Source of the DNA: Dioscorea cayenensis subsp. rotundata
Lineage: Eukaryota > Streptophyta > Magnoliopsida > Dioscoreales > Dioscoreaceae
DNA: 64,000 bases
Reading direction: 5' to 3'
NCBI RefSeq assembly: GCF_009730915.1
Contig: NC_052476.1
Location: 434,001 to 498,000, forward strand
Positions 11,414-24,755 of this stretch are shown one piece after another. The stretch's first letter is position 1; each line of letters opens with the position of its first letter. The notes below the pieces were generated by a model. It worked only from the letters and a program-made list of their open reading frames with translations. It searched no databases and was not told the origin of the DNA. The translations under genes and the position numbers were made by a program.

Positions 11414-14400
11414 TCACTGGTGTTTCTTCTCTAAAGCAGTCACTGCCTGCCTTTGTCTCCTCTTCCACGACGGCATCTTCCCGGGGAAAGCCCACCTCAA
11501 CAGGCGTTCCCAGCCATAACAACCAGCAAACATTAGAGTAGCCCAAAGCATAAGCTTTGATCTCATTGCATGAGGTAATGGCACAAGTTTCAGCCAGTCA
11601 TTCAAATCCCTAAACATATCAGAGGTGATCACTGTGAAAAAGACCACGGCCAGGTACAGCGCATACTTGAAGGGCTTGTTCTCTGATATACTCTGGTTAA
11701 ATGGCCGACCCATGTAATTCACGGCAAATGTAGCAACCTGGATCATCATGTTCACCATGTATGAGACTGTGTTCACCAGGTTTGGGTGAAAATCAGAATC
11801 TGGTTCAATGCACTCCTCTGGCATGTACTTTGAGGCCTCATTAACAGCTGAAATCAAGAAGAACAGGTGAATTGCGAACTGGCCTAGAAGTGAGAGGAAG
11901 ACATAGGCACAGAAAATGTTAGGATGGGGCCGGGATGGTGACAATGTCTGCAGAGGCCGTGCATGGGATATGAAGAGGAAGAAGGCTGCTGTGAAGACGC
12001 CACTGATGGTAGCCTGTATGTCGCCGAGCTTGACACCATCCAACTGCATGACACTTAGAACATAAGCTGTTGCAAGACAGTTAAGGCCGAGAATCTTGAA
12101 CATCTGAAGGGTAGTCACAAGGGTGCTCCTGCCTTGGCGAATGATGTCAAGGGTGGGGGCAACAGAGGCATGCTTCGCTGTGAAGGGTGAAGCCATGGAT
12201 GCATCACCGAGCTTAACGATTGGTGCACTTCGACCATCGCCCTCTTCATTCATTTCATCAATCAGTTTCTGCAGCTTTTCACGCTGCTTCTCAGCTGCTT
12301 TGAGGTGGCGGTTGCTTGGTGCTTCTGTGGAGCTGCTGGCAGATTTGCTATGACGTGACAATTCACTGGTGGCTTTCGGCTTCTTCGGTTTAACTGATTT
12401 ACTATCAGATTTGGAGTCCTGTGAAGATGAGTTTCCTTGTGCTGGTGGCACCGCATTCAGAAGAGCGACGCCTACATGAGCCTGTATATTTGCAAGATAC
12501 AGTTCATTTTCCACATGATTAAAAAAAAAAACCCAAATGGGAACAAGACATCATCTTTTTCAGCTTGGAAATGTACGAGCAATCAACAGGTCCGCATTTC
12601 ATCCAAATAAAGAAAAAACCAGAAATAATATTCTCTGACAGGATGATCTAAATAACCTGACTCACCCATATAAATTGAATAAATTGTAAATAAATAGTAA
12701 ATGTGCAGCAACAGATGAGGACCATTGTCAAAATTACATTCTTGCACAGCTAAAGCAAAGCATTATGACCACATGAGAGACACATGAAACTGGTCACATG
12801 TTGTAAACTCTAAGCAGTAAACTCCCAAACTCAAAAAACACACAGAACCCATGGACATGATTGTCGAACTGGGAACCAAGACAAAGAAAACTGTTTAATT
12901 TTTTTTTTCTCCCAGAGAAAGGATTTGTGGAAAAGCATTTTATATAGCTTATTCATAATGCTTGCAGGGTATGATGACCAAATTGCCATGCTCTAAACTC
13001 TTGCTTTTAGGAATAAAATTAAATCAGAAATAAATGCACCTGTTTCAAAGCCCCAACATCATTGGTTCCATCTCCACACATCAGTGTCATTCTTCCCACT
13101 GATTTGAAAGTCATCAAGATCAATTCTTTTTGTTCAGGAGCCACCCGGGCAAAAACCTGCACCACCATCCAATAACACTCATAGTAAGTGAGGAGGGTTA
13201 TACATTAAAATTGCATCACGGCCTTGTTTATAGATCCTCACCTTCACATAAGGGATGACTTGAAGAACAGCCTCAGTACGCTGAAGCATTTCAAAGCAGT
13301 CACCACCCATACAAAGATCATGGGATTCTGATAAAGATTCCACATCTTTCGCTCTGAAATCATAATAATTTATCAGCTGTGTTAATCAAATGAATATGAT
13401 AGCAATCAGCGAGCTCATTTCATTGATTTTTCAAAAGATGCACTATGCAAGTTAAATTAACAAGAATGCAGACAAACACAGATTAGCAAACAATGCTCAC
13501 AAATAAACTGCTACTAGAGGTGTAAAGTAGGATATAAATATAAGCCTAAAACTCACTTGTAAGAAGTTTTTTCATTTTCATCAGGTGAAACCCACTCAAA
13601 ACCTCCGCCAGTTTTCATGGGAACGAGAATCAATGCAGGCTTTGTAATTATATGAACTTGAGAAGCGACATGGCATGCTGTCAGAGCTTGGTCACCAGTG
13701 ATCATTACCTGGAATAAATGGACCCAGTTAGCACAAGGCAAGATGGTCATAGTAAGATCTTCTCAATTCATTTTGCAGAACAAGGCTGTTCAATAATATA
13801 AAAGCAATAATTGCTGAATGCATAAGAGGAATGAACCAATTTGAAATTTTATATTACAAACTAGAATACCACAATGATTATAGAAATTATCAAGAAACAC
13901 GTGTAACTTTTTGTTGATAAAAAATAAAGTTCAAGGCTAATCAATAGAAAAATAAGACCTCAAATGACACAAAGCACACCAAACACCATATTCACTGCCC
14001 AACAACCCATCCTGTAATTCCCGTATGTCTGTTTCTAGGGTTTAAAATTTTCAGGATGGCAGAGATTTCTCTCTTCTATCACTTAATGTAATAGAAAGAT
14101 CAGGGTTACACAAATATCAGTCCATAAGAACTTAGACCCCTTTTAGAAAGCTACAACATGAAAATGACCAAATACTGAATTGTAGCACCTATCCTGGGAA
14201 AATAGATTTCTCACTAAGTGCATACACATCAGGCAAATAGAGCTGTACCATAAAAAAAGAACTATAAAATTTTGATAAGAAAGGCTTATCATTCTGTCAG
14301 TGCCAAAACCTATCTGTGAATCGTGAAATATACCAAATCATGCGATGACCCCTTCAGTTCATAAAGGATGGAAGCAGAGTCAGGTCTGATAGGGCAGTCA

Positions 14401-17400
14401 AAAACCTGGAAAAACAAAAGCCACATTAAGAATAAAACAGGAGAAGGATTCACTGCCAGAGAACGGTAATTTGTAAAACTTAGGCAACTAGAGAAAAGGA
14501 AAAGTAATGGCTGGCTTATTACTGCAAAACCAGCAAAATGTAATTCACTCTCCACCACATCTCTGTCCAAGCTTCTAGCTTCACCAACCTGCCATATGAT
14601 AAAACCTCTAATCAGCTTGACATTTCCAATGGAAATATAGCATTGCTTCATATCCGGAACTTTATAATGTTAAGAGATTTGACGTGAATCCCAAATTTCC
14701 TCAAGTGCTGTTAGAATGCTGATGCATTAAAAAGGAAAGATAAGGTAAAAAACAACAGCAGCAGCAGCAGCAAAAAATCTTGTCTACCATCAAGAGATAT
14801 TTAATGCCTATTAACTTATAGTCACAAGTTGGTAAATTCAGTAACTATGTATCTGAATAGATAAGCATGAGTCTCTGATGCTGTGTGATATGTGTCAGTA
14901 TGTTTTTAGAAAATACATAAAGAGAAAGTCATACATGAGCTGTCAGCTTCAAATAAGACGTTCCAAAAACAAGTATATAAATTTAAGACTAAAGGATAAG
15001 TCCCTCAAAAGGAATTGATGATAATTGAGTTGAACTGAGTTGAGAGATAAATGCATTCCAAGTAAGCTTACAGTCATATCTGGAAGTGGCCGGTAGGCAA
15101 GAGCCAAAACTCGGGAACCTTGGCGTGTGTATTTCTTGTATGTTTCCACATAAGTTGAAGGAACATCAACAAGCCTCTCTTGAATAGTTTCTGGTGCTCC
15201 CTGTCATCCAAAAATTAACTTATAAAAGGAACAAACAAAATACTTTTCCAGTGACCGCAATGTACTTACGTCACCCAACAACTAATGAAAGTATATTTTT
15301 ACAATAAAAGAACTCAGAAAAGAGGAAAACAGTATGGAACTGAGAAAGTATGGAAGGTAAAATCCAGTTTAGAGATATAGCAACATTGAAAGTTCCTTCA
15401 GCTACATACTTGCTAGAGCTCTCCTTGCAGAAAACAAGCACCTATCAATTTTCCCATCTAATAATAAATAAAAGATCAATTGCAAAAACGTCACCAACCC
15501 GTAATTATAAAACAAAAATCCAGAAACAGTTCAATGGTGTACTGAAAGAAAAGGAATTCATACATTTCTTAATTCATGTGGATCAAATGAGACATTAAAT
15601 AACATATGTCTGTATGTTACCAACAAACTGAAGTGCATAAATATAGCCACATAAGCTTGCAAACAGAGCAACCAAGTCCAACAACACATGTTACAAACAA
15701 ATTGGAGGACATAAGCACAACCACAAAACTTGCCAAAAGAACATATTCCCATTAAAAAGATGATTGCTGACATCAAAACTTTGATGCAATGGCGAGCAGT
15801 GCAATAATCTATTGAATTAACTATCTAATATTCCGTTTTATCGAAAAAATAACAACAACAACAACAATAATGTTATGATATAATCACTAACCTTCACAAA
15901 AGCAAAAAATTCTTCATTGATGCGGACAACAACAGCCATTCTCTTTAAGTGAGATGCAAAGTGATGCCTCTGAACTATCTGAACAGCCTGACCACCAGGC
16001 CTGGAACTCAAAAAAGGATGCCAAAAAATGAATAAATACCAAAGTAACAAATATTTATGACATTACCAAGCTAATACTAACAGGAAAAAATTGTTAATAA
16101 TGTTTGCTAACAAACATTGAGTTTCATGAATTGTGATTTTAGCAAATCTTTTGGTCAGATCTCACAATTTCACTTAATCATGCAAAATGACGAATTACAA
16201 AAACACATAAATCTTGGATAGATAAAGAAAATAATTCCACGGTTGTTTATGATATTACAGATCATTCCTGGAATAATTATCTTGATAAAAAATGATTCAA
16301 TCTTGATTAAATCTTGTGCAGATTCATGCTATCAACCCCCGTATCAGTTGAATTTGAAAAACAGCTTACCAGATGCTACTAAAAGGGAAGTCATGCTTCT
16401 AAATGCACATCTGACATAAGACTATGGTAACATTTACTGGTGATACTAATGCAGCTTACCTTTTAGGCAGGGCCTTCTCATCAGATGTATATATCCAATC
16501 AATGCCTTTAAGCGCCGCCTTTTCAAGAGGATCACCAACCTAGATCTCAACGGAAAAATAATCAAATAACAAGATAACTCTGTGCATTAGTTCATGATGT
16601 CTATAAAGATCATCTACAATGCCAAAACTTCTGCTTATAAAAGCTTTTTACCAATTTATTCTCCACAAACACCAAAGCATGACAAGAAGCCAGGACTTCA
16701 ACAGTGCGGGCAGGCAATGTACTCATATCTGATTGTAGATCTGCATTTTTTGACAAATCAACAATTCCTCGGAATTCCTGAAATCATAACAGACTTTTTA
16801 AGCCAATCAGGATAAAAATAATGCAAGATAACATCTGCCCTCCATACCATGTCATCTGATGTAAGAGTTCCAGTTTTGTCAAAGCAACATATGTCGACCT
16901 GCGGAAGGAGAAAAAAAAACACTTGTACGAGTTTTGGATGTATGACAAAAACTTCTATTTGTCCAGCAGAATGAAGCAATCAAAGAAAGCTAAACAACCT
17001 TTCCTGCAAATGGTATTCTGAAAGGCTCAGTGCAGAATATACCACGACGAGCTAGTGCAATCAAAGATGTATTGACAGCAATGGATAACTCCATTGGTAG
17101 TTCAGGGGGGATGACAGATGTGACAATCAATGAACAACTCAAAAATAATTTGTATTTGCTCCTTGTTGGGTCCTCCAGACCCTGCAATAGAAGACAGCTT
17201 TTCTGTGATTGCTCTTAAACAAATTGCTTCTCATAGTAATGAATAAAGCAATCTATAATATACAAACCAAGGCCACAATACAGAATCAACAAGGTAAATA
17301 ACAAGTTCGCTTACCTTCTTAAGCACATAGCCAGCAGCTATGATAGCAAAGAAAACCAAAAATAGAATGAATAACCCACTTTCCCAGCTATTAGCTGTGA

Positions 17401-20400
17401 CCTGGAATATCGAGTAAGTTAAAAGATTTGACAAGAAAGTTATTAAAGGCAAACTATACATCAAAATCATTCCGTAAATGAAGGCAAGAATGCACCCACC
17501 CTCTCAGTGGAAAATAATATTGTTCGCATTAATTTGCCTTGACTTGTTTGAAATCCTGTCCGAAGAACAACAGCTAAGCATCCACCATCAGGTGTTCTCA
17601 GATGATATGACTACACGTTAAACAATACAAGGACACTTAAAACATGCATAAACTGCCAAAAGAACAAAAAGCAACATTAACCAGAATTACCTTATCAGGA
17701 GTGTGCTGCAATATCTTTGTTCCCCCAAACAGGATGTGGTTTTTATCTCTCTTAGCAGATAATGTATCTTCAATGGCCCTACCCGAGATAGAAACCTGTA
17801 TAAAACAAATTACCTTTTTATAAAAAATCCCAGCTCATGCCAAAATGGAATGCCTTGTATTCTATGTAGTGAGGAGAAGTGGCTATCCTTGAGCCATCCT
17901 ACAGTGCGTTTGTTGAGGGTATGTTAGTTAAATGGAAGTCATGAAAGTGATACTACCTAGGAAGTACCACTTGTTAAGAAGTGGATTGCTTTGGGAGTGA
18001 GATTGAAACAGACCCTTCTAAAACTAAAAAATTAGGTTAAAAATATAATAATTTAAGAATAAAATAATTAAATAAAAAAATTTATATGATAAGGAAATTG
18101 AATTTTAATTTAACTATTCATATTTCGCACCACATGCAAGCCCAACCCACTGTCACTTCCATCTAGAAGTGCAACTTCAAATGGAAAAAAAGGAAATTGC
18201 ACTATAAAATTTTTTTACTTCTTAGAACCCAACATGTATGTTTCAACAAACCAAACAACATAAGTGGTGGAAGTAGCATGTGACCCCTACATTCCAAACA
18301 CACCCTTAGCCATTATAAACATAAGGCAATCTGAAAAATACAATCATTTTGTGAGAAACATCTAAAATACGAAAAACTAACAAATAGTTAAAGATAGTTT
18401 CCCAAGTGAATAATTGTTTGATCTCCCCATTAGGGCATACATCATATCTGCGCAATTCACACTCCATGAAAGATTAAAGTTGAGCATTTAGATGAAGACA
18501 GTACAAAATACAAAATAGAGCCATCATTTGAATATAGCACATAAACTACTTATTCATAACCTGACAAACTTGGCAATGTTAGTCATGTTAAATGAAAAAT
18601 CATACATATGTTTACCTTAAAAATTAAGAACGCAATTTCTAGTAATTTCTTTATTGTTCAAATATTTGTAATAGAAAATGCATAAAACTTTGCATTTAAA
18701 AAAATAAATGAATTAATAGGAAAGAAAACCACCTTCCATTGAGGAGTAGACTCGCCTGTGAGAATGGCTTCGTTAACAATTGCACTTCCAGCTAATAAAA
18801 GCATGTCAGCAGGTATGGATTTCTCCTCCCCATTAGGACCAGATGCTCGTCCAACAGAGACAACATCTCCTGGGAGAAGATCCGTCCCTGAGAGTTTCAC
18901 CCACCTAAACCCAAAACAACAACATGCACTAGCTTTTCAAATACCTAATCTGTAAACAATTAATAATCATATAGTCATTAGAAAAGCACCTTCCACATCG
19001 ATATACCATCAACATTTGAGCATCAACACTGACACGCCTTAATTCAGTGAGAGTTTTCAGCCTACTCTTCGCCATTGTTGACTCGAATAGAAAGAGCATA
19101 GCAAGAGTAAACAAGCTGTAGTACCAATATTCATCCAGACACCATAGACCCACACAAAAGACCTAGACATAGAGAACGACATCTCAGAACAAAAGCAATA
19201 TAATAACCGGGTTGCAAAATCAACAACCCAGACACAGTACAAAGTGTGAGCTGACCGACCTGAAAAACAAAAAAGGGTTCCATGCAATGCTCTTTCATCA
19301 ACTTCTGAAATGTGGGCTGTGGATACTCAAACCTAAATCACAAAATGACTTTAACACCATTAGTAAGTCAACTAGAATAAACCAGGTTATTTTACTGTGA
19401 AACTGATTTACAAAATCATAGAATATTGATCATCATACACTACTGTAATGATGTTATAAAACATCGATGCAGATGAGCAAAAAGAGACAGAGGTCAGGTG
19501 TAGAGGCTCAGAAAGCTAGCTAGGAGCAAAGGTAAATTATATTACAAACCACAACAAATGTATACCATATTACAAATAAGAAAAAAGGTGTGTTGTATTA
19601 GGATTAAGAACAGAGGTGTGTACATAAAGCCAAGGAGTAATTGGTAGACTAAGGCATGTTGTTTGCGCAATTGAAAACTAAAAGATACTCACACATTTCG
19701 ACCCCACTTATCAGTGGCAGTTTTTACTTTAGCTTCCGTCCCATGACCAGTGCATTTGAAATAGTATCCGAACGACTCCTTTGTAGGGTATGGAAGCTTG
19801 CAAAATGCATTCTTTTCTGCCGAAAAGGTAAACGTTTGCTTTCGAAAATCAAAATATATTTCTTCAGCGTTTCCATCTGAAGATGTTGAAGTGATGACCG
19901 ACTGAAAATTTTCATGCTAGTCATCAATCAATTCAAGAAAAATACCACTCTAAGGGATTAATCAGAAATTGCAAAAATCATCCAGGCAACTAAAATTGAA
20001 AACTTGAGCTAGAATTCACCATTACCGGTTTCCGGAAATGAAGTGGCACGATCTCTTTCGAACCTGAAAACTTCGTTGGAGTTATCTTGCAAGCAACCGC
20101 TCTACGTATATCATTGACCTTGAAGAGCAGCAAACAGCATAAAAAGATCAAAATCAAAGCGAAAACAAAAGCCAAAAAAATCAGTAGCACTAAATACCTT
20201 CGAGAACTGAACGAAGCATCGGAAATCCACAGACCAAGCGGTGAAGAGGAAAACGAGTACATGAGAAGCAGAGATCACACCAAGAACAATCAGCGCGTCG
20301 GTGAAGTCAATGCTGGGGACGACGGCGAAACCCCAGGCGGCATAGAGGATCGCGAAGGGCCAGGCATCAACGCGCCACGGCCAGTGCCGCCGCCGCAGGA

Positions 20401-20446
20401 GGTCGACCCACTCTACCACCTTCCCCTCCGCATGAAACCTCGACAT
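11414..20446 (-). CDS. PDR2: P5A-type P-type ATPase (MIA/PDR2 class), complete
   Basis: ER-membrane P5A ATPase; relatives extract misinserted transmembrane helices, and plant MIA/PDR2 is needed for pollen development and root phosphate responses. I resolve 21 exons on the minus strand (5' to 3'): 20446-20198, 20118-20026, 19901-19693, 19332-19260, 19162-18990, 18904-18733, 17795-17691, 17610-17500, 17401-17315, 17181-16999, 16898-16848, 16777-16652, 16539-16460, 16000-15892, 15200-15072, 14588-14523, 14405-14334, 13708-13557, 13353-13242, 13156-13040, 12481-11414. The phases sum to 1178 aa, the family length. Motifs: TGES (315-318), the P5A signature PPELP (449-453), phosphorylation site DKTGT (D492) and GDGTND (812-817). 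Starts [16 protein letters not shown] and ends in a Lys-rich tail. No frame break was found. Confidence 0.97.
17898..18305. mobile_element. MITE-like insertion (hAT-like) in an ATPase intron
   Basis: A 408-bp AT-rich segment inside the sixth intron (from the gene's 5' end). It is flanked by TGAGCCAT (17890-17897) and TTAGCCAT (18306-18313), a near-perfect 8-bp target-site duplication. The ends form an imperfect inverted repeat: AGTGCGTTTGTTG on the left and, reverse-complemented, GGTGTGTTTGGAAT on the right. The GTGTGTTTGG-type terminus and 8-bp duplication fit hAT-derived MITEs. There is no coding capacity. Confidence 0.55.
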
Positions 20447-22611
20447 CCCTCGCGAATCTAGATCAAAAGGAAGCAGATAAACATCAGGATCTGATCAAAT
20501 CGTGAACGAATTCGTAGCTGTGATTGATGAGATGCAATTGGAGAAGGATTTCAGATCGAATTGAATCAATGGAAGCCAACCGATCGAAGGAGAGGGATCG
20601 AGAGGGAAGAGCTTGACCGCGGACGGAGGCGGAGAAAGAGATAGAGAGATGGGCGAGGCCGAGGGCGAAGCAGGGGTTATGTTCCCTTGATTTTATTATT
20701 ATTTTGTTTTTTTGTTTTTTTAATTATTGTTTAAAATTTAAGCCCTGAATGAATAATAGAGTAAAGTAAAGGATGCATTGCAAAAATTCCCGGGGAAAAT
20801 TGATATTTGTGAGGGAAAAAATAAAACAAAATAAAATAAAATAATGGATAAAATGTTTTTTATTATATATTTATTTGTTATTTATTGGTTTTTTCCCCTC
20901 TTTTGTGATGCAATGCTAATTAGAAAATTTTTAATTTTTAATTTTTTATAATAAATAAACCAGGTTCATTGAAAATAAAGACCAATACAATAATATAAAT
21001 ATAATAAAATAAATAAATTTAAAAAGTGAACAAGAAGGTTCAGAGCTGAATGATTAAATAGTCAGATTATAAAACAAATACAAAAATAGTCAGATTATAA
21101 AACAAATGCAAAAAGAAAAAAAATTCATTCGATACAATCAATCAAGAGGATTATGTCACTGAGAAAACTCAAGCAAAATGTATGTTGTGCTCTATCATCC
21201 AGATCAATAATTATGTTAGTAGGCTTGACTAAACCGAAAGAAAAATTAAGAAGTAAAATTGTTTAGATAATTATACCTTTTTTATTTATCTTTCTAATTA
21301 GGATGTGCAAAATAACTAATAATTGTATATATATGGAGAAAGGGACTGACGTTGACGTGGACAGTTGGATTTCAGTCCAACAGATTTGACATATGAATGA
21401 ACAGTGATTATTGTACTTATAACATGTGATACAGTGAATTGTGTGATGTACAATATTTTGATTTGAACCGTTCAATCAATTTCAACATAATAACTTAACA
21501 AATCACAATCATCCAATCTCTAAAAAAATTATAACTACGCCTCTATATTGCCCCCTCCCTTTTTATTTTTTTAAAAATCGGATGAGTCCGATCTATATAT
21601 ATATATATATATATTAAAGTAAACCTCCAAAATTTTGTTTTTAATTTTTCGAGCAAACTTTACATCTTCTTTCTTATTTCGCCATTGACACCAGATAAGC
21701 TACAACAAATGACTCGTGATGAATTGCAGACAAATCATTGGAAGATTATCAACATGTATAAATTTGTTAGTTTCAAATAGTGTATTTTTGTATAAGATAT
21801 TAATTTTATTTAATAATATAATTAAGTAACTAATATGAAAAATAAAGTTTTTATAACAAATATAAAAAATATGAATTTAGGGAAAAAAATAATAATATTT
21901 TTTTGCTAATCAAACGTGTTTTTGTTTTTAAAAAATTGACAATAAATAAAAACGATAAAAAAAACAAAAACGATTCAAATGACCCTTAGTAGTTGTCTAG
22001 GTATATTTTTTATCAGTTAGAATGATCTGATCCTTCCCACAATCATTGTGACTTTTATTATTATTATTATTATTATTTATAAAAATGATAAGTGATGTTA
22101 CACAAGAGGGGTGTCATGGGTACTGTGGTATAAGCCACCCCTAAATTCTTTTTAAAAACGATCATTATGGGAGAGTGGACCTGAAGTGGAAAAAATTTGA
22201 CTATCCTGAAGTGAGGGAGTAATATCATTTCATTTATAATAGTTTTGGTATTTATTTAATAAAAATTAAATATAACGGAAAATTGGATGGATTTTTATAA
22301 TTTAAAAAACCTTAGAAGCAAGGAAAACGAATTTTTATAAATTGATAGACTTCATTTTCTTTCCAAATCCGAAAGTAATACCCCTGACTTCGAGAGTACA
22401 GTGATTCAAGTAAAAATACACCGCTAGGCAGTGGGTTTTTATTATTTTTTTATTTTTTGCTCCGCGTTGTAATTATTATTTACATTAGGATTTTGTTTTT
22501 CTCCACCCTGCGTTCGGGAGTTGTTCACTGGAGTTGAATCTTTGGATTTCCTGTGGATTTGGCGACATAGTTGGTGTTTTTCCGGCCATTTCTGCTGTTG
22601 TGAACGAGATT
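20447..22611. other. Promoter/5' flank of the ATPase and AT-rich spacer
   Basis: Positions 20447-20690 are GC-richer and probably hold the ATPase 5' UTR and core promoter (minus direction). The rest is AT-rich with a 28-bp tandem duplication near 21058-21112 and an (AT)n tract at about 21595-21615. No gene seen. Confidence 0.45.
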
Positions 22612-22825
22612 TGGTTGTCAATATCGGATTTTGGAGCACAGGTTGCGATTTATGGTAGGATTTGCTGCCTTTTTTGGTTGTCAATATCGGATTTTGGAGC
22701 ACAGGTTTCGATTTATGGTAGGATTTGTTGCCTTTTTGGTTGTTAAGATCGGATTTTGGAGCTGGTTGTGATTTATTGTAGGATTTGTTGCCTTTTTGTA
22801 TGTCAAGATCAGATCTTGGTGCCCT
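22612..22825. repeat. Minisatellite, about 61 bp unit, 3.3 copies
   Basis: Units start near 22613, 22676 and 22739, with a partial fourth near 22800. Each contains TTGT(C/T)AA(T/G)ATCGGATTTTGGAG and TAGGATTTG(C/T)TGCCTTTTT. Open frames on both strands across it simply follow the repeat and show no protein family, so they are not called as genes. Confidence 0.85.
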
Positions 22826-23276
22826 TGTTTCTCTCTTTAGGATTTTAGGTAAATTGTCCAATATATTGTGGCGCGGTTTTGTGCCAGGAGTTGGGCAGCA
22901 GGCAGGCAGGCGAAAGGAGGGGAGGAATTATCCCATCCTGGAGTTTTCTGTTATTGTTGTTGATGGTTTGCTGTGGGAGTGGAAGTAGCCAATGTCTGTA
23001 TCCTAATTTGGGTCATTATCTAATTGTATGTTGTGCATGATCTCATCTGATAATTCCAACAAACCTATTTTATTTTATGACAACAAGTATTTTCTTTTCT
23101 TGTTATTAGACTTGTAAGTTGATAAGATGGATACTTTATATTATGATGATAGTTCATATTAGCATGCATGCATAAATCCTACCCTTGCCCGGACTTAGAA
23201 TCTGAATCCAGTTGACCCCTCCTTGTTCTACTCTTTGACAGAGTTCTGGCTACACTCTGCGTTTGCTTAGTAGCTT

Positions 23277-24711
23277 CAGCAGCCAATGTTATTGTTAAAC
23301 ATGGAGGCTGATAGAGAATATACTGCTTTAAATGAAGGTATGCAGTATGCTATTGAATATGTCCGAGCGTCCAAATTCTTCAAGGATCTCATCATTCAGT
23401 GTTATAATCTAGCCCATTACTGTAGTATTTTAAAGCCCAACCCTATAGCACGGGTGCTGTAGCAACCCGAAAAAAAAATGTTTTCTTTTTAAACATTTCA
23501 GCCTTCCTCTTCCATTTCCCATTATTGCCTAGTTAGAAACCCTAGCCATTTCTTTCTCCTCTTCTTGCTTCTTGTTGGTTAAGGTAAGTAAGTTTTTTTT
23601 TTTTTATTTTCATTAATTTGCATCTTATGTTCTTGTTCATAACCCTAGAATAACTTAAACCTTGTGTCCTTCTTGTTTCCTTAGATTAGTAGAAGTAGAG
23701 AGGACGAGAAGAACAGATGGCAAGGTGAGTGGGTTAACCGAATTCTTTTTGACTAATTTCAATGTTTTCATCATGTATTTGCTTGATTTGGTGTGGTTTA
23801 AATGTGATTGATTATATTGAAATTTTGGTTTGCTTTTGATGGATTAGCATATTATGTTTACATATGGGATTTTTTTTTGGGGGGAATTTATTTGTTATTT
23901 CTATTGTAGTTCAAGACTTGTTTATGTGGACTCATTAATATCCTAATTGCCAACTCATTTTGTTTTGCATAGTCCACTTGATAATTGTGGTATATTGTTG
24001 ACGAGGTATGTAAATTGGTCATGTTCTTGACTTGTGTGGGATTTATGGAGTGGAAATTGGGTGATGCATACAAGGTGTTTGATATAATGCTTGTAAGGAC
24101 ATTATGTAAGCCATGACCAATTGATTATTAGATATTGATGATATGAGTTTATGGATTGTTTGAGATAATGTTATGTGTGAGAGTTTTATATTAATGTTAA
24201 TGGCATGGGTGTATGCTTGTATGAGGTGTGTTTGAAATTGTTATTATAAGATTGGTACATTGGTACATTGGTTAAAGAAGACTTTATTTTTCCTTTCCCA
24301 TTTTTTTTGGAAGAGCAAAATACTTGAATCATGACTTATGTAAATTTGTTGTATTCATGTATTATGTTAGAAGTGATATGTGGAAATTTAGTCATTGTAT
24401 GCAAGATGTTTGATGGAATGCTCTTGAGTATTTAATGTGATCATTGATCAACTAAGTGTGACAAATGATGATAAAAGAAGATGTCAGTGAAGTAGAAGTG
24501 CGGCTAGAGGAAGTGTAATTATGTATGATGGTAGAAATTAAAGAAGAAGGTGTTGGAGATGTGTAGAGGGTTAAGTCATTAAAAAGGTTAATGATGATGA
24601 GGTAATAATACTAAGGAGTTTGAGCCTAAATTTTGGGTCTTTGAGCTTGTATACTTGGCTTATGTTGGCAAACTTGTGTTGTATGGAAGTTGTAGGACTT
24701 ATGTTTATTGG

Positions 24712-24755
<44 letters not shown>

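Noticed and set aside
22442-22861. 139-codon repeat protein on the minus strand
   Set aside because: Follows the 61-bp minisatellite exactly and ends in its flanks; no protein family resemblance.
23451-23469. Hairpin CGGGTGCTGTAGCAACCCG at the LTR-like boundary, considered as a regulatory palindrome
   Set aside because: Explained as the junction between SRR1-like coding sequence and the LTR-like terminus; imperfect and unique.
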